Shown here piece by piece: positions 17,268-26,862 of a DNA stretch of 64,000 nucleotides. The stretch lies in the NCBI RefSeq assembly GCF_024734665.1, contig NZ_CP102931.1, positions 6,198,001-6,262,000 of the forward strand, written 5' to 3'. The notes beneath the pieces were generated by a model. It worked only from the letters and a program-made list of their open reading frames with translations, was not told the DNA's origin and searched no databases. The stretch's first letter is position 1; each line of letters begins with the position of its first letter. Position numbers and translations under genes: made by a program. This DNA comes from Variovorax paradoxus (GTDB taxonomy: Bacteria; Pseudomonadota; Gammaproteobacteria; Burkholderiales; Burkholderiaceae_C).

Positions 17268-17909
17268 ATGAAAAAGCTTCTTCTCGCCATGGCCCTGTCG
17301 GCGTCCGCCGCGTTCACCGGTGCCAGCGCACAGGAACAACAGCCATCGGGGTTCGCGCCAGCCGTGGCCGCAAAGCCCACGGGCGGACCGGTGAAAAACG
17401 CCAACTACGTCGTCGACCCGACGCACACCTTCGTGATGTACGAAATGGGCCACTACGGCACCACCACCAATCGGGGCCGCTTCAGCACCAAGGACGGCTC
17501 GGTGCAGATCGACGGCACCGGCGCCAGCGGCAAGGTCGACATCACGATGGACATCAGCTCCATCAACACCGGCGTCGACCTGCTCAACCGCCACGTGCAG
17601 AGCAAGGACTTCTTCAACGTGGCCGAGTTTCCGACCGGCCGCTTCGTGGCCGACCGCATCGACTTCAGCGGCGACAAGGTGGTCGACGTGCCCGGCACGC
17701 TCACGCTGATGGGCCAGACCAAGCCGGTGACGCTGAAGGCCGTGCGCTTCAACTGCTACCTGAGCCCGCTGATCAACCGCCAGGTGTGCGGCGGCGACTT
17801 CGAGACGACGGTGGAGCGCAGCGACTGGGGCATCACCTGGGGCCTGAACTTCGGCTTCGAGAACAAGGTGAAGCTGCTGGTGCAGGTCGAAGCAGTCAAC
17901 GTGCAGTGA
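17268..17909 (+). CDS. YceI-family periplasmic protein (second copy)
   Basis: A 213-residue YceI protein with a Sec signal (MKKLLLAMALSASAAFTGASAQ). It keeps the family pattern (YVVDPTHTFVMYEMGHYG, DFFNVAEFPTGRFVAD, GTLTLMGQTKPVTLKAVRF). It differs from the first copy by an insert NCYLSPLINRQVCGGDF holding two cysteines that could form a disulfide. An in-frame ATG at 17247 would add seven residues before the signal. It lies 64 bases after the first copy and probably belongs to the same operon. The two copies are diverged, not a recent duplication. Confidence 0.88.
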   Translation: MKKLLLAMALSASAAFTGASAQEQQPSGFAPAVAAKPTGGPVKNANYVVDPTHTFVMYEMGHYGTTTNRGRFSTKDGSVQIDGTGASGKVDITMDISSINTGVDLLNRHVQSKDFFNVAEFPTGRFVADRIDFSGDKVVDVPGTLTLMGQTKPVTLKAVRFNCYLSPLINRQVCGGDFETTVERSDWGITWGLNFGFENKVKLLVQVEAVNVQ

Positions 17910-17928
17910 CACCGGAGAAGGCAAGGCC

Positions 17929-18573
17929 ATGATGGACACCACCCTTTCCCTGCTCGGCATCGCCGGCGCCATGACTGTGGGCGCGATGAGCCCCGGCCCA
18001 AGTTTCGTGATGGTGGCCCGCACCGCCGTGAGCTCTCGCGCCGACGGACTGGCTGCCGCGTTGGGCATGGGCGCTGGCGGGCTGGTCTTCGCGATCGCCG
18101 CGCTGGCCGGGCTGCAGGCGGCGTTCCTGGCCGTGCCGACGCTGTACGTGGCCATCAAGGGCCTGGGCGGCGCCTACCTCGTCTACCTGGGCATCCGGAT
18201 ATGGAGCGGCGCGCGCCAGCCGCTGGCGGTGACGCAGGAAACGGGCGCCTCGCCGCGCCAGCAGGGCCGCAGCGGCCACACCTTCCTGCTGGGCCTGGCC
18301 ACGCAGGTCAGCAACCCGAAGACTGCCGTGGTCTACGCCAGCATCTTCGCGGCCTTCCTGCCGCGCGAGGTGCCGCTGGTGCTGGCACTGGCGGTGCCGG
18401 CAGTCATCTTCTGCATCGAGACGGGGTGGTACGCCATCGTCGCTCTCGCACTGTCCTCGGCGGCGCCGCGTTCGGCCTACCTGCGCTACAAGGTCTGGAT
18501 CGACCGCGCAGCCGGCGGCGTGATGGGCTTGCTGGGCCTGCGGCTGATCTGGTCGGCCGTGCGCGGCAACTGA
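17929..18573 (+). CDS. LysE/RhtB-family amino-acid exporter
   Basis: A 214-residue inner-membrane protein with about six helices and the family motif GAMSPGPSFVMVARTAVSSR near residue 18, followed later by GLATQVSNPKTAVVYASIFA. Export of an amino acid or derivative is expected from the family. GGAGAAGG at 17914-17921 provides a ribosome site; ATG at 17929 or 17932 can be used. It follows the second YceI gene by 19 bases, so it may be the last gene of that run. It is convergent with the PLD gene, with a gap of seven bases. Confidence 0.88.
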   Translation: MMDTTLSLLGIAGAMTVGAMSPGPSFVMVARTAVSSRADGLAAALGMGAGGLVFAIAALAGLQAAFLAVPTLYVAIKGLGGAYLVYLGIRIWSGARQPLAVTQETGASPRQQGRSGHTFLLGLATQVSNPKTAVVYASIFAAFLPREVPLVLALAVPAVIFCIETGWYAIVALALSSAAPRSAYLRYKVWIDRAAGGVMGLLGLRLIWSAVRGN

Positions 18574-18580
18574 GCCGACG

Positions 18581-20188
18581 CTACAACAAGCTCTCTGGCG
18601 TCAGCGGCGCCAGGATCTCGAGCATGGTCCGATCCCAGAAGCCGGAGTCGGGCTCCTCGGTCAGCACGGTGAGCTTGCCGGCGTCGTCGCTGACCCATTC
18701 GATACGCGACTCGTTGCTGCCCTCGGCAAAGCGCAGCCGGTACGCACCCTGCTGCTTGAGCACGTCGATGAGCTTCAGCGCCTGCTGCGCCATCTCGGCG
18801 CTGCGAATGAAGAGGCCTATCTCGGTGTTGTACGTCTCCGAGCGCGGGTCGAAATTCATCGAACCGACGAAAAGAATGCGCCGGTCGATCACCGCCGACT
18901 TGGCGTGCAGCCTGCCTACCGAGGTGCCGAACAGGCCGAGTCGCACGCTGCGCCGGGTGCGGGTGGAACTCAGCTCGTAGAGGTCGGCGCCGAGCTTGAG
19001 CATGTCGGGCCGATAGCGGCGGTAGGCGGTGTGCACCAGCGGCTCGTCGGTGGCGGCCAGCGAATTGGTGACTACGCTGATCTTCACGTTGCGGCCCCGG
19101 ATCTCGCGCATCACCTCCAGCCCCGAGGCGCCCGGAATGAGGTAGGGCGAGACGATGGTCACCTCGGAGCGCGCGCGGCGCATCTGCTCGACCACGTTGT
19201 AGCGCACGCTGTCGACGTCCAGCAGCGGCACGCCGCCGTAGGAGGCGGTCTTGCCGATCACGCGCTCGGGCGAATCGGCGTAGGCCTCGGCGGTGGCCCA
19301 GATCAGGCCGAGCTTGCCGGTGTTCAGGTCTTCCGCCATCGGGCTGTAGCCGAGCAGGTCGTTGGGCGCGGGCGGCGGCGGTGGTGGCGTGGTGTCGGGG
19401 CCGGTGGCGACGTCGAAGCGCTTCTGCAGTTCCTCGCGCGACAGGTCGCTGGCCACCACCGACTGGACCGGCCGCACGTAGATGCTGTTCCAGTACTGGT
19501 CGAACAGGCTGCCCAGCCGCGGGATCAGCGCGCCGGTGACGAAGGTGTCGAGGTCTAGAAAGTTCTCGCCCGCGGTGCGCCTGAAGTACTGGTTGCCGAT
19601 GTTTCGCCCGCCCGCCACCGCCATCGCGCCGTCGGCAATGAACAGCTTGTTGTGCATGCGGCGGTTGACGCGGCTGAAGTCGAAGAGCGAGGCGCTGAAG
19701 CGCTTCAGCAGGCTGCCGCGCCCGGCCGGGAACGGGTTGAACAGCCGCAGCTCCACGTTGGGCGTGGCAGCGAGGCCGAGCAGCAGCTCGTCCTCGCCGG
19801 AGGTGTAGAGGTCGTCCATCAGCAGCCGCACGCGCACGCCGCGCAGTGCGGCATCGCGCAGGGTGCGCATCAGGTAGCGGCCGGTCTCGTCGTTCTCGAT
19901 CTGGTAGTACTGCACGTCGAGCGTGCGCTGCGCGCGGCGGGCCAGCTGGATGCGGGTGTCGAAGGCAAAGTCGCCGCCGGGCATGAGGCGAAAGCCGCTC
20001 AGGTCGGGGTCGGGCTGCGAGGCCAGCGCGATCTTTCCGAGAGCGGTGTCGGCCGACACGGTCATGGCCTTGGTGGGCGGGCGCGGTGCCTCGTCGGGCA
20101 ATGTGGCGCAGCCTGCGAACAGCAAGACCGCCGCCATGACGAAAACCCAATGCCCACAACGCGACAGCGACAGCAGGCGACGGGTCAT
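18581..20188 (-). CDS. Phospholipase D-family lipoprotein (ClsC-like cardiolipin synthase)
   Basis: A 535-residue protein with an N-terminal lipoprotein signal (VFVMAAVLLFAGC, predicted lipidated Cys27) and two PLD catalytic motifs: HNKLFIADG followed by GGRNIGNQYF, and HAKSAVID followed by GSMNFDPRS. Two HKD motifs in one chain and the family resemblance suggest cardiolipin synthase C-like phosphatidyl transfer at the membrane. A proline-rich run (about seven prolines) sits in the middle. It follows rpoN by 10 bases on the same strand, where related bacteria often have hpf and ptsN. Confidence 0.85.
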   Translation of the reverse strand: MTRRLLSLSRCGHWVFVMAAVLLFAGCATLPDEAPRPPTKAMTVSADTALGKIALASQPDPDLSGFRLMPGGDFAFDTRIQLARRAQRTLDVQYYQIENDETGRYLMRTLRDAALRGVRVRLLMDDLYTSGEDELLLGLAATPNVELRLFNPFPAGRGSLLKRFSASLFDFSRVNRRMHNKLFIADGAMAVAGGRNIGNQYFRRTAGENFLDLDTFVTGALIPRLGSLFDQYWNSIYVRPVQSVVASDLSREELQKRFDVATGPDTTPPPPPPAPNDLLGYSPMAEDLNTGKLGLIWATAEAYADSPERVIGKTASYGGVPLLDVDSVRYNVVEQMRRARSEVTIVSPYLIPGASGLEVMREIRGRNVKISVVTNSLAATDEPLVHTAYRRYRPDMLKLGADLYELSSTRTRRSVRLGLFGTSVGRLHAKSAVIDRRILFVGSMNFDPRSETYNTEIGLFIRSAEMAQQALKLIDVLKQQGAYRLRFAEGSNESRIEWVSDDAGKLTVLTEEPDSGFWDRTMLEILAPLTPESLL

Positions 20189-20198
20189 CGGCGTCTTT

Positions 20199-21800
20199 CT
20201 ACAGGGCCTTGCGAAGGTTGGCGGGCGCGATGCGCAGCGCCTCGCGGTACTTGGCCACGGTGCGGCGCGCGCACTCGATGCCCTGCTCTTTCAGCATCTC
20301 GGAGATCTGGCTGTCCGACAGCGGCTTCTTGATGCTCTCCGAGCTGACGAACTGCTTGATCAGCGCGCGCACCGCGGTGCTCGACGCATTGCCGCCGGTC
20401 TCGGTGCCCAGCGCCGAGCCGAAGAAGTACTTGAGCTCGACCGTGCCGAAGGGCGTGGCCATGTACTTGGCGGTGGTCACGCGCGAGATGGTCGATTCGT
20501 GCAGGCCCAGCTCGTCGGCGATCTCGCGCAGCACCAGCGGACGCATCGCAAGCTCGCCGTGCACGAAGTAGCTCTTCTGCCGCTCGACGATCGCGTTGCT
20601 CACGCGCAGGATGGTGTCGAAGCGCTGCTGGATGTTCTTGATGAACCAGCGCGCTTCCTGCAGCCGCTGCGACAGCGCCTGGCTGCCTTCGCCCTTGTGC
20701 GACTTGAGCGCGCCGGCGTAGATGTCGTGTACGCGCAGGCGCGGCATCACCTCGGGGTTCAGCATGACGCGGAACTTCACGTTGGTGCCGCGGCCCGTCT
20801 TGGTGACTATGACGTCGGGAATGACGATGTTGCGCTCGACGTCGACGAAGCGCCGGCCCGGCTTGGGCTCGAGCCGCGCAATGATCTGCAGCGCCGAGCG
20901 CACCAGTTCCTCGTTGCTGCGGGTGAGCGTGGCCAGGCGCTTGAAGTCGCGGCGCGCGAGCAGCTCCATTGGCTGCTTGCAGATGGCAATGGCGATCTTG
21001 CGGACCAGCTCTTCTTCGTCGGTCTCGTCCTCGCGGGCCAAGGCGCGCAGCTGGATGCCCAGGCATTCGCCGAGGTCGCGCGCGCCGACGCCAGCCGGCT
21101 CCAGGCTCTGCAGCAGGCCGAGCGCCACCTGAAAGTGATGCACGAGGTCGTCGAACTGGTCGTTGTCGTCGCCGGCCAGGCCCGAGGCCAGTGCGGGCAG
21201 CGAGTCTTCGAGGTAGCCGTCGTCGTTGAGCGATTCGATGAGAAAGCGCAGCGCGGCGCTGTCGTTTTCGTTCAGCCGCAGGCTCAGCGCCTGGCGGTGC
21301 AGGAAGGACTGCAGCGATTCCTGGCTGCGCGCGAGTTCGGTGGCGTCGGCGCGTTCGTCATCACCCAGGTTGTTCTGGCGCGCGGGCGCGTCGCTGCCCC
21401 ATTCGCTGTCGTCGGGCGCCATGTCGACGGTGCCGTCGCCTTCCCAGTCGGGCTCGCGCTCGGTGATTTCGGCGGCGGGGCCGTCGGTGTCGGCCGTGGT
21501 GGTGGTGCTTGTTTCGGTGGAAGCAGTGGACGCGCTGGCGGCGGGGGAAGCGAAGTCGCTCTCGCCGTCGCCGCTATCGCCGCCGTCGTCGCGCGGCACC
21601 GGGGCATCGGCCGTGTCGAGCCCGAATTCCTCGCGCGCCGCTTCTTCAGCCGTGCGCTCGAGGAACGGGTTCTCGTCGAGCATCTGCTCCACCTCCTGGC
21701 TCAGTTCGAGCGTGGAGAGTTGAAGCAGCCTGATCGACTGCTGCAGCTGTGGCGTCAACGCCAGATGCTGCGAAACGCGAAGGGATAGCCCTTGCTTCAT
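20199..21800 (-). CDS. rpoN: RNA polymerase sigma-54 factor
   Basis: A 533-residue sigma-54. Region I is intact (LSLRVSQHLALTPQLQQSI, then LLQLSTLELSQEVEQMLDENP). A long acidic Ser/Thr/Asp-rich region II covers residues ~60-150. The core-binding region follows, then the helix-turn-helix (IADELGLHESTISRVT) and the RpoN box ARRTVAKYRE near the C-terminus. It directs transcription from -24/-12 promoters with AAA+ activators. It lies 17 bases downstream of lptB, as in many proteobacteria. A possible target promoter lies at 15950. Confidence 0.97.
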   Translation of the reverse strand: MKQGLSLRVSQHLALTPQLQQSIRLLQLSTLELSQEVEQMLDENPFLERTAEEAAREEFGLDTADAPVPRDDGGDSGDGESDFASPAASASTASTETSTTTTADTDGPAAEITEREPDWEGDGTVDMAPDDSEWGSDAPARQNNLGDDERADATELARSQESLQSFLHRQALSLRLNENDSAALRFLIESLNDDGYLEDSLPALASGLAGDDNDQFDDLVHHFQVALGLLQSLEPAGVGARDLGECLGIQLRALAREDETDEEELVRKIAIAICKQPMELLARRDFKRLATLTRSNEELVRSALQIIARLEPKPGRRFVDVERNIVIPDVIVTKTGRGTNVKFRVMLNPEVMPRLRVHDIYAGALKSHKGEGSQALSQRLQEARWFIKNIQQRFDTILRVSNAIVERQKSYFVHGELAMRPLVLREIADELGLHESTISRVTTAKYMATPFGTVELKYFFGSALGTETGGNASSTAVRALIKQFVSSESIKKPLSDSQISEMLKEQGIECARRTVAKYREALRIAPANLRKAL

Positions 21801-21817
21801 GGGAACCGCCCCCGCCC

Positions 21818-22612
21818 TTACATGCGGAAGTGTTCGCCCAAGTACACCCTGCGTACCTCGGCGTTGTCGACGATCTCCGAGGGTGTGCCTTGTGCCAGCA
21901 CATGCCCGTCGCTGATGATGAAAGCGTGATCGCAGATGCCCAGCGTTTCACGCACGTTGTGGTCGGTGATGAGCACGCCGATGCCGCGCTCCTTCAGGAA
22001 ACTGATGATCCGCTGGATTTCGATCACGGCGATCGGGTCGATGCCGGCGAAGGGCTCGTCCAGCAGGATGAAGCGCGGCTGCGTGGCCAGCGCACGCGCA
22101 ATTTCGACGCGGCGGCGCTCGCCGCCCGACAGCGCGAGCGCGGGCGAATCGCGCAGGTGGTCGACGCGCAGGTCGGCCAGCAGTTCGGCCAGGCGCTCGT
22201 CCATGTGCTGCTTCGACAGCGGCGCCATCTTGCCGTTCTCGTCGGGCTCGCTCTGGAGCTCGAGCACGGCGCGCACGTTTTCCTCGACCGTGAGCTTGCG
22301 GAAGATCGAGGCTTCCTGCGGCAGGTAGCTCAGGCCCATGCGGGCGCGGCGGTGAATGGGCATGTGGGCGATGGGCTCGCCGTCGATGCTGATGTCGCCC
22401 GCGTCGGCGCGCACCAGCCCCACGATCATGTAGAACGAGGTGGTCTTGCCCGCGCCGTTCGGCCCGAGCAGCCCGACGACTTCGCCCTTCTGCACGTCGA
22501 GCGAGACGTCTTTCACGACCGTGCGGCTGCCATAGCTCTTCTTCAGGCCGCGCGCGATCAGGCGGCTGCCCGGTGCGCCGTTGGCGTCCTGCGTTCCAGC
22601 GGTTTCGATCAC
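21818..22612 (-). CDS. lptB: LPS export ABC transporter ATPase
   Basis: A 264-residue ABC ATPase that powers LptFG-mediated extraction of lipopolysaccharide from the inner membrane. Walker A is GPNGAGKTT (residues 50-58), the signature is [15 protein letters not shown], and Walker B is [12 protein letters not shown]. The subfamily-specific [11 protein letters not shown] follows. The ATG at 22612 overlaps the lptA stop (22609), so the two are coupled. rpoN follows by 17 bases. Confidence 0.97.
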   Translation of the reverse strand: MIETAGTQDANGAPGSRLIARGLKKSYGSRTVVKDVSLDVQKGEVVGLLGPNGAGKTTSFYMIVGLVRADAGDISIDGEPIAHMPIHRRARMGLSYLPQEASIFRKLTVEENVRAVLELQSEPDENGKMAPLSKQHMDERLAELLADLRVDHLRDSPALALSGGERRRVEIARALATQPRFILLDEPFAGIDPIAVIEIQRIISFLKERGIGVLITDHNVRETLGICDHAFIISDGHVLAQGTPSEIVDNAEVRRVYLGEHFRM

Positions 22613-23346
22613 TTGCGGGTTTCTCCCTGGTCACTGAGCGTGGTGCTCGGGCGCAGGCCCTTGCCGGGTGCGGGCGTGGGCGCCGGCGGCGCCGCCTTCG
22701 CACCGGCCGGGGCCGAGGCACCGGCCGCCGGTGCGGTGGCGGCCTTGGGGGTCAGGATGGTCTTGACGCGCCCGCCCGGGGTGGACGCGTTGACGGCGGT
22801 GTTCGGCGGCACGGTGGAACCGTTGACCGTGTAGGTGTCGTTGCTCTGGTCGTAGACGATCAGCGCGCCCTGGCTTTCGTCGTTCGGCGTGGCGCCGAGC
22901 AGGCGGCGCATGGTGGCGTTGCGGATGAACTTGACGTTGTCGGCACGGCTGTCGTACTCGATGACTTCCGATTCGCCCTCGATCCACTCGTCGGGCGCGT
23001 TGCGCTTCTGCTTGTAGTAGGCCCGCTTGCCCGGAGCCGCCGTGACCACGCCGTACTGGTAGCCCTCGGGGTCCTGGCGTACATCCATGCGTGCGCCACG
23101 GATGATGATCGTGCCCTTCGTAACGAGCACGTTACCGGTGAACACGCTGGTCTGCTTCAGGTCGTCGTAACGCATCGAGTCCGACTCGATGTTCATCGGC
23201 TTGGTGCGGTCGGCGGTTTCGGCCAGTGCGCCCGAGGCAAGGCCGGCCAGCAACAGCGCGCCGACAGCCAGGCGGCCGATGCGACGGAAGAAGGGAGTGG
23301 TGGGGTGAGAGTGCAATGTCATAGAGGCACGAAACTTGCTCAGCAT
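22609..23346 (-). CDS. lptA: Periplasmic LPS-transport protein
   Basis: A 245-residue OstA-like protein. After a signal (through GLASGALAE) it has the LptA pattern [36 protein letters not shown] and a jelly-roll body. The C-terminus carries a long Ala/Pro-rich tail ([20 protein letters not shown]) that is longer than in E. coli. It bridges LptBFGC and LptDE in the periplasm. A start at the ATG at 23322 (MTLHSH) is also possible. lptC, usually upstream, is not found; dsbA and a terminator are there instead. Confidence 0.93.
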   Translation of the reverse strand: MLSKFRASMTLHSHPTTPFFRRIGRLAVGALLLAGLASGALAETADRTKPMNIESDSMRYDDLKQTSVFTGNVLVTKGTIIIRGARMDVRQDPEGYQYGVVTAAPGKRAYYKQKRNAPDEWIEGESEVIEYDSRADNVKFIRNATMRRLLGATPNDESQGALIVYDQSNDTYTVNGSTVPPNTAVNASTPGGRVKTILTPKAATAPAAGASAPAGAKAAPPAPTPAPGKGLRPSTTLSDQGETRK

Positions 23347-23385
23347 TGTATGCGGCTGATTGCGTCAGCCCCGCACGCACAGATG

Positions 23386-23407
23386 AAAAAGCCCGCCGAT
23401 GCGGGCT
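23386..23407 (-). terminator. Rho-independent terminator after dsbA
   Basis: On the minus strand the sequence reads AGCCCGC-ATCG-GCGGGCT followed by a run of five T. The stem is 7 base pairs, nearly all GC, with a 4-base loop. It sits between dsbA and lptA and ends the dsbA transcript, so lptA must have its own promoter or rely on read-through. Confidence 0.85.
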
Positions 23408-23477
23408 TGACTTTCTTCCTGGATTCCTCTCAGGAACACCGCGGAACCGGCTCCGCCGGTCCGCGATCTTGGGGGGG

Positions 23478-24125
23478 TCAGCCCTTCTTTGCTTCGCCGA
23501 TCAAGTAGTTCACGACCTGAAGCACTTTGGTCATGTTGCCGGCGGTTTCGCCGTCCACATACCAGCGGCCGGCCACGGCCATTGCCGGCACGCCAGCCAC
23601 CTTGTAGGCGTCGGTCATTTGCGAGGCGCGCTTGGCCTTGCTGGCCACGCCGAACGAGGTGAAGACTTCCTTGAACTTGGCGCCGTCCAGGCCGTTCGCG
23701 GCGGCCCAGGCAATGATGTTGGCGTCGCCGTTCACGTTCTGGCGCTGCGCGTGGATCGCGTTGAACACCTTCGGCTGATATTCGTCGACCTTGCCCATGG
23801 CCTCGAGCGCGTAGTACAGGCGCTGCTTGGCTTCGACGTCGTTGCCCACGAAAGGCACAGGGATGCGGCGGAAGGCGACTTCCTTGGGCACGGTCTTGAT
23901 CCAGGCTTCCAGCGCCGGCTCGAAGTCGTTGCAATGCGGGCAGTTGTACGAGAAGAACTCGACCACCTCGATCTTGCCGGCGGGCGCGTCGACCGGCACG
24001 CGCTTGTCGAGCACCAGGTACTCGGTGCCGGCCTTGGGCGCGCGCGCCTGGGCGTGGGCCGGGTTGGCGGCCAGGGACAGCAGCCCGAGCGAAGTGGCGG
24101 CCAGCGAAAAGTCACGACGTTTCAT
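23478..24125 (-). CDS. dsbA: Periplasmic thiol:disulfide interchange protein
   Basis: A 215-residue DsbA. A signal with a Tat-like start (MKRRDFSLAATSLGLL) leads to a thioredoxin fold with the redox motif CPHC at residues 62-65 (VVEFFSYNCPHCNDFEPAL) and the cis-proline region KVAGVPAMAVAG. It forms disulfides in exported proteins and is recycled by DsbB. It follows the SPOR-domain gene by 142 bases and is followed by a strong terminator. Confidence 0.95.
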   Translation of the reverse strand: MKRRDFSLAATSLGLLSLAANPAHAQARAPKAGTEYLVLDKRVPVDAPAGKIEVVEFFSYNCPHCNDFEPALEAWIKTVPKEVAFRRIPVPFVGNDVEAKQRLYYALEAMGKVDEYQPKVFNAIHAQRQNVNGDANIIAWAAANGLDGAKFKEVFTSFGVASKAKRASQMTDAYKVAGVPAMAVAGRWYVDGETAGNMTKVLQVVNYLIGEAKKG

Positions 24126-24267
24126 TGAAAGAGCTCTCCAGTTGTTACGGCAGACTGAGCCGGCGCGCGGCGGGGAGTTCCCCCGTGTCCAGCGCGCCCG
24201 AGGCAGTGGATGGTGGCGGCAAACGCCGCGCGGCGAAGCTTAGGGGCTATTTGCGTCGGCTGCCGGG

Positions 24268-25032
24268 TCAGCGCTGCACGCGAACCAGCGCCGAATCCAT
24301 GCCGCCGCCGTCCAGCCGCTCCTTGAGGCGGTCGGCGTCGTCCTTCTTGTTGAAGGGGCCGGCGCGCACGCGGTAGACGGTGCGGCCCGCCTGCTCGCGC
24401 TCGGTGACCTTGGCCTCGACGCCCATCAGCGACAGCTTGGCGCGCTGCGCCTCGGCGTCGTCGGTGGTGCGGAAGGCGCCGGCCTGCACGAAGTACATGA
24501 ACGGATCGGGGCCCGAACTGCTGCTGCCGGCGTTGCTGTTGCTGCTGGGTGCGGCCGACGCTGTGGTCGTGCTGCCGGAGCTGGAGCCACCGCCCGAGCG
24601 CGCCCGGGCCAGGTCGCCCAGCGGATCGTTCGACGGCGGCAGTGCGTTGGCTTCGGCCGGTACCGGCGCAGGGCGCGGCGGCTTGGGCGCCACCACCACG
24701 GGCACCGGCGGTGCAGTCGTGGGTGGGGCGGTGGCAGGGGCCACGGCCGTGGTGGCCGGCTCGCCGGTGACGGGGTTGACCGGGCCGGTGGGTGCGGGCG
24801 CCGGCTTGGCGGCGCCTGCCTTGCCGGCCAGCGGCGCGTTCGGGTCCCAATCGCGGTTCTTGCGGGCTTCGGCCTCGTCCTGCTCGGCGCCGCCGCGCTG
24901 CGTCTTGGTCACGAACGGGATCGGCACCTTGGTCACGTAGACCGCAATGCCCAGCGCGACGCCCAGGCCGAGCACCAGCCCGATGATCAGGCCGATGACG
25001 ATGTTGCCGCGTTGTCTGGTTGTCTTCTTCAT
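24268..25032 (-). CDS. SPOR-domain membrane protein
   Basis: A 254-residue bitopic protein. A basic N-terminus (MKKTTRQRGN) precedes one membrane segment (IVIGLIIGLVLGLGVALGIA); then comes a long Pro/Ala/Thr/Ser-rich linker and a C-terminal SPOR domain (residues ~178-254, with YFVQAGAFRTTDDAEAQRAK and VYRVRAGPFNKKDDADRLK). SPOR domains bind denuded peptidoglycan at the division site, as in FtsN. I use the ATG at 25032. It starts 13 bases after the argS stop, so the two are probably co-transcribed. The FtsN-like role is an inference. Confidence 0.88.
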   Translation of the reverse strand: MKKTTRQRGNIVIGLIIGLVLGLGVALGIAVYVTKVPIPFVTKTQRGGAEQDEAEARKNRDWDPNAPLAGKAGAAKPAPAPTGPVNPVTGEPATTAVAPATAPPTTAPPVPVVVAPKPPRPAPVPAEANALPPSNDPLGDLARARSGGGSSSGSTTTASAAPSSNSNAGSSSSGPDPFMYFVQAGAFRTTDDAEAQRAKLSLMGVEAKVTEREQAGRTVYRVRAGPFNKKDDADRLKERLDGGGMDSALVRVQR

Positions 25033-25045
25033 GGTGAGGGGAGGT

Positions 25046-26731
25046 TCACATCTTGCTCGGCGCACTGACGCCGAGAATCGCGAGGCCATTGTGCAGCACC
25101 TGCGCGGTCGCGGCGACCAGCGCCAGGCGGGCCAGCTTGACCTTTTCGTCGTCGACCAGGATGCGCTCGGCGTCGTAGTAGCTGTGGTAGCTGGCGGCCA
25201 GCTCGCGCAGGTAGAACGTGACGTCGTGCGGGGCGAAGTCCTTCGACGCGGCCGTCAGCATGGCCGGGTACTTGGCCAGCAGCAGCATCAGCGCCTGGGC
25301 GGCCGGGCTTTCGAGCGGCGACAGGTCGACGTCTTTCAGCGTGGCAGCGTCGCCGCCCCAGCCGGCCAGCACCGAGCAGATGCGCGCATGCGCGTACTGC
25401 ACGTAATAAACCGGGTTGTCGTTGTTTTTCGTCACCGCGAGGTCGACGTCGAAGGTGTATTCGGTGTCGGGCTTGCGGCTGAGCAGGAAGAAGCGGATGG
25501 CGTCGGTGCTGGTCCACTCGATCAGGTCGCGCAGCGTGACGTAGCTGCCGGCGCGCTTGCTGATCTTGACCTCTTCGCCGCCCTTCATGACGCGCACCAT
25601 GGTGTGCAGCACGTAGTCGGGGTAGCCCTCGGGAATGCCTTCGCCCGCCGCCTGCAGGCCGGCGCGCACGCGCGCGATGGTGCCGTGGTGGTCGGTGCCC
25701 TGGATGTTGATGACCTTGTGGAAGCCCCGCTCCCACTTGGCGATGTGATACGCGACGTCGGGCACGAAGTACGTGTACGTGCCGTCCTGCTTCTTCATCA
25801 CGCGGTCTTTGTCGTCGCCGTAGTCGGTCGACTTCAGCCACAGTGCGCCGTCCTGTTCGTAGGTCTTGCCGGCAGCCACGAGCTTCTGCACGGCAGCTTC
25901 GACGCGGCCGCTGGTGTAGAGGCTGGACTCCAGGTAGTACTGGTCGAAGTGGACGCGGAAGGCCTGCAGATCCAGGTCTTGCTCTCGGCGCAGGTAGGCC
26001 ACGGCGAACGCGCGGATCGCGTCGATGTCCTCGATGTCGCCGCTGGCGGTGACTTCGCGGTCTTCCGACTTGACGGTCTTCTTCGCCTTGAAGTCTTCGG
26101 CAATGTCGGCGATGTAGTCGCCGTTGTAGGCCGGTGCCTTTTCGCCGCTGGGCCATTCGGCGTCGCCGGGCTTGAAACCGCGGGCGCGCAGTTGCGTGCT
26201 GGTGGCCAGCGTCTGGATCTGCACGCCGGCGTCGTTGTAGTAGTACTCGCGCCAGACGCTTTCGCCCTGCGAGGCGCGCAGGTTGCAGATGGCGTCGCCC
26301 AGCGCCGCCTGGCGGCCGTGGCCGACGTGCAGCGGGCCGGTCGGGTTGGCCGAGACGAACTCGACCAGCACCTTTTCGCCGGTGGCGGGTTGCTGCCCGA
26401 AAGTATTCCCGGCCGACAGCACCTCGCGCACGATCTGCTGCTTGGCCGTCGTCTTCAGTCGGATGTTGAGAAAGCCGGGCCCGGCGATCTCGATCGCCTC
26501 GACCCATTGGCCGAAAGCGGGGGTGGCGAGCAGCGCAGCGCTCAGTTGCTCGGCCAGTTCGCGAGGCTTGCGCCCCAGCGGTTTGGCGAGCTGCATGGCG
26601 GCCGTGCTGGCGAAATCGCCATGCGCAGCCACCTTGGGCGACTCGAACGCGGCTTTGGAGCCAGCGCCGGGCGAGAAGGATTCGAGCGTGTTCGCGAGCG
26701 CCGCGAGCAGCTCCTGTTTGACCAATAGCAT
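25046..26731 (-). CDS. argS: Arginyl-tRNA synthetase
   Basis: A 561-residue class I synthetase. The HIGH motif appears as [12 protein letters not shown] (after SANPTGPL) and the KMSKS-like loop as [11 protein letters not shown], as is usual for ArgRS. The C-terminal anticodon-binding helical domain ([22 protein letters not shown]) is complete. Length is normal. It begins the argS-SPOR-dsbA run on the minus strand. Confidence 0.98.
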   Translation of the reverse strand: MLLVKQELLAALANTLESFSPGAGSKAAFESPKVAAHGDFASTAAMQLAKPLGRKPRELAEQLSAALLATPAFGQWVEAIEIAGPGFLNIRLKTTAKQQIVREVLSAGNTFGQQPATGEKVLVEFVSANPTGPLHVGHGRQAALGDAICNLRASQGESVWREYYYNDAGVQIQTLATSTQLRARGFKPGDAEWPSGEKAPAYNGDYIADIAEDFKAKKTVKSEDREVTASGDIEDIDAIRAFAVAYLRREQDLDLQAFRVHFDQYYLESSLYTSGRVEAAVQKLVAAGKTYEQDGALWLKSTDYGDDKDRVMKKQDGTYTYFVPDVAYHIAKWERGFHKVINIQGTDHHGTIARVRAGLQAAGEGIPEGYPDYVLHTMVRVMKGGEEVKISKRAGSYVTLRDLIEWTSTDAIRFFLLSRKPDTEYTFDVDLAVTKNNDNPVYYVQYAHARICSVLAGWGGDAATLKDVDLSPLESPAAQALMLLLAKYPAMLTAASKDFAPHDVTFYLRELAASYHSYYDAERILVDDEKVKLARLALVAATAQVLHNGLAILGVSAPSKM

Positions 26732-26862
26732 CCGGGAATTTTACCGGGGGCAAACCCGGGTGCAGTTGACGATGGTCATCCGATTGTTGGCTTGGCCCGT
26801 TAGGATGGTCGGCCCCGAGGCGGGGCTCCTGTCACAACCCAACCTTGCAAGGACACATCACC

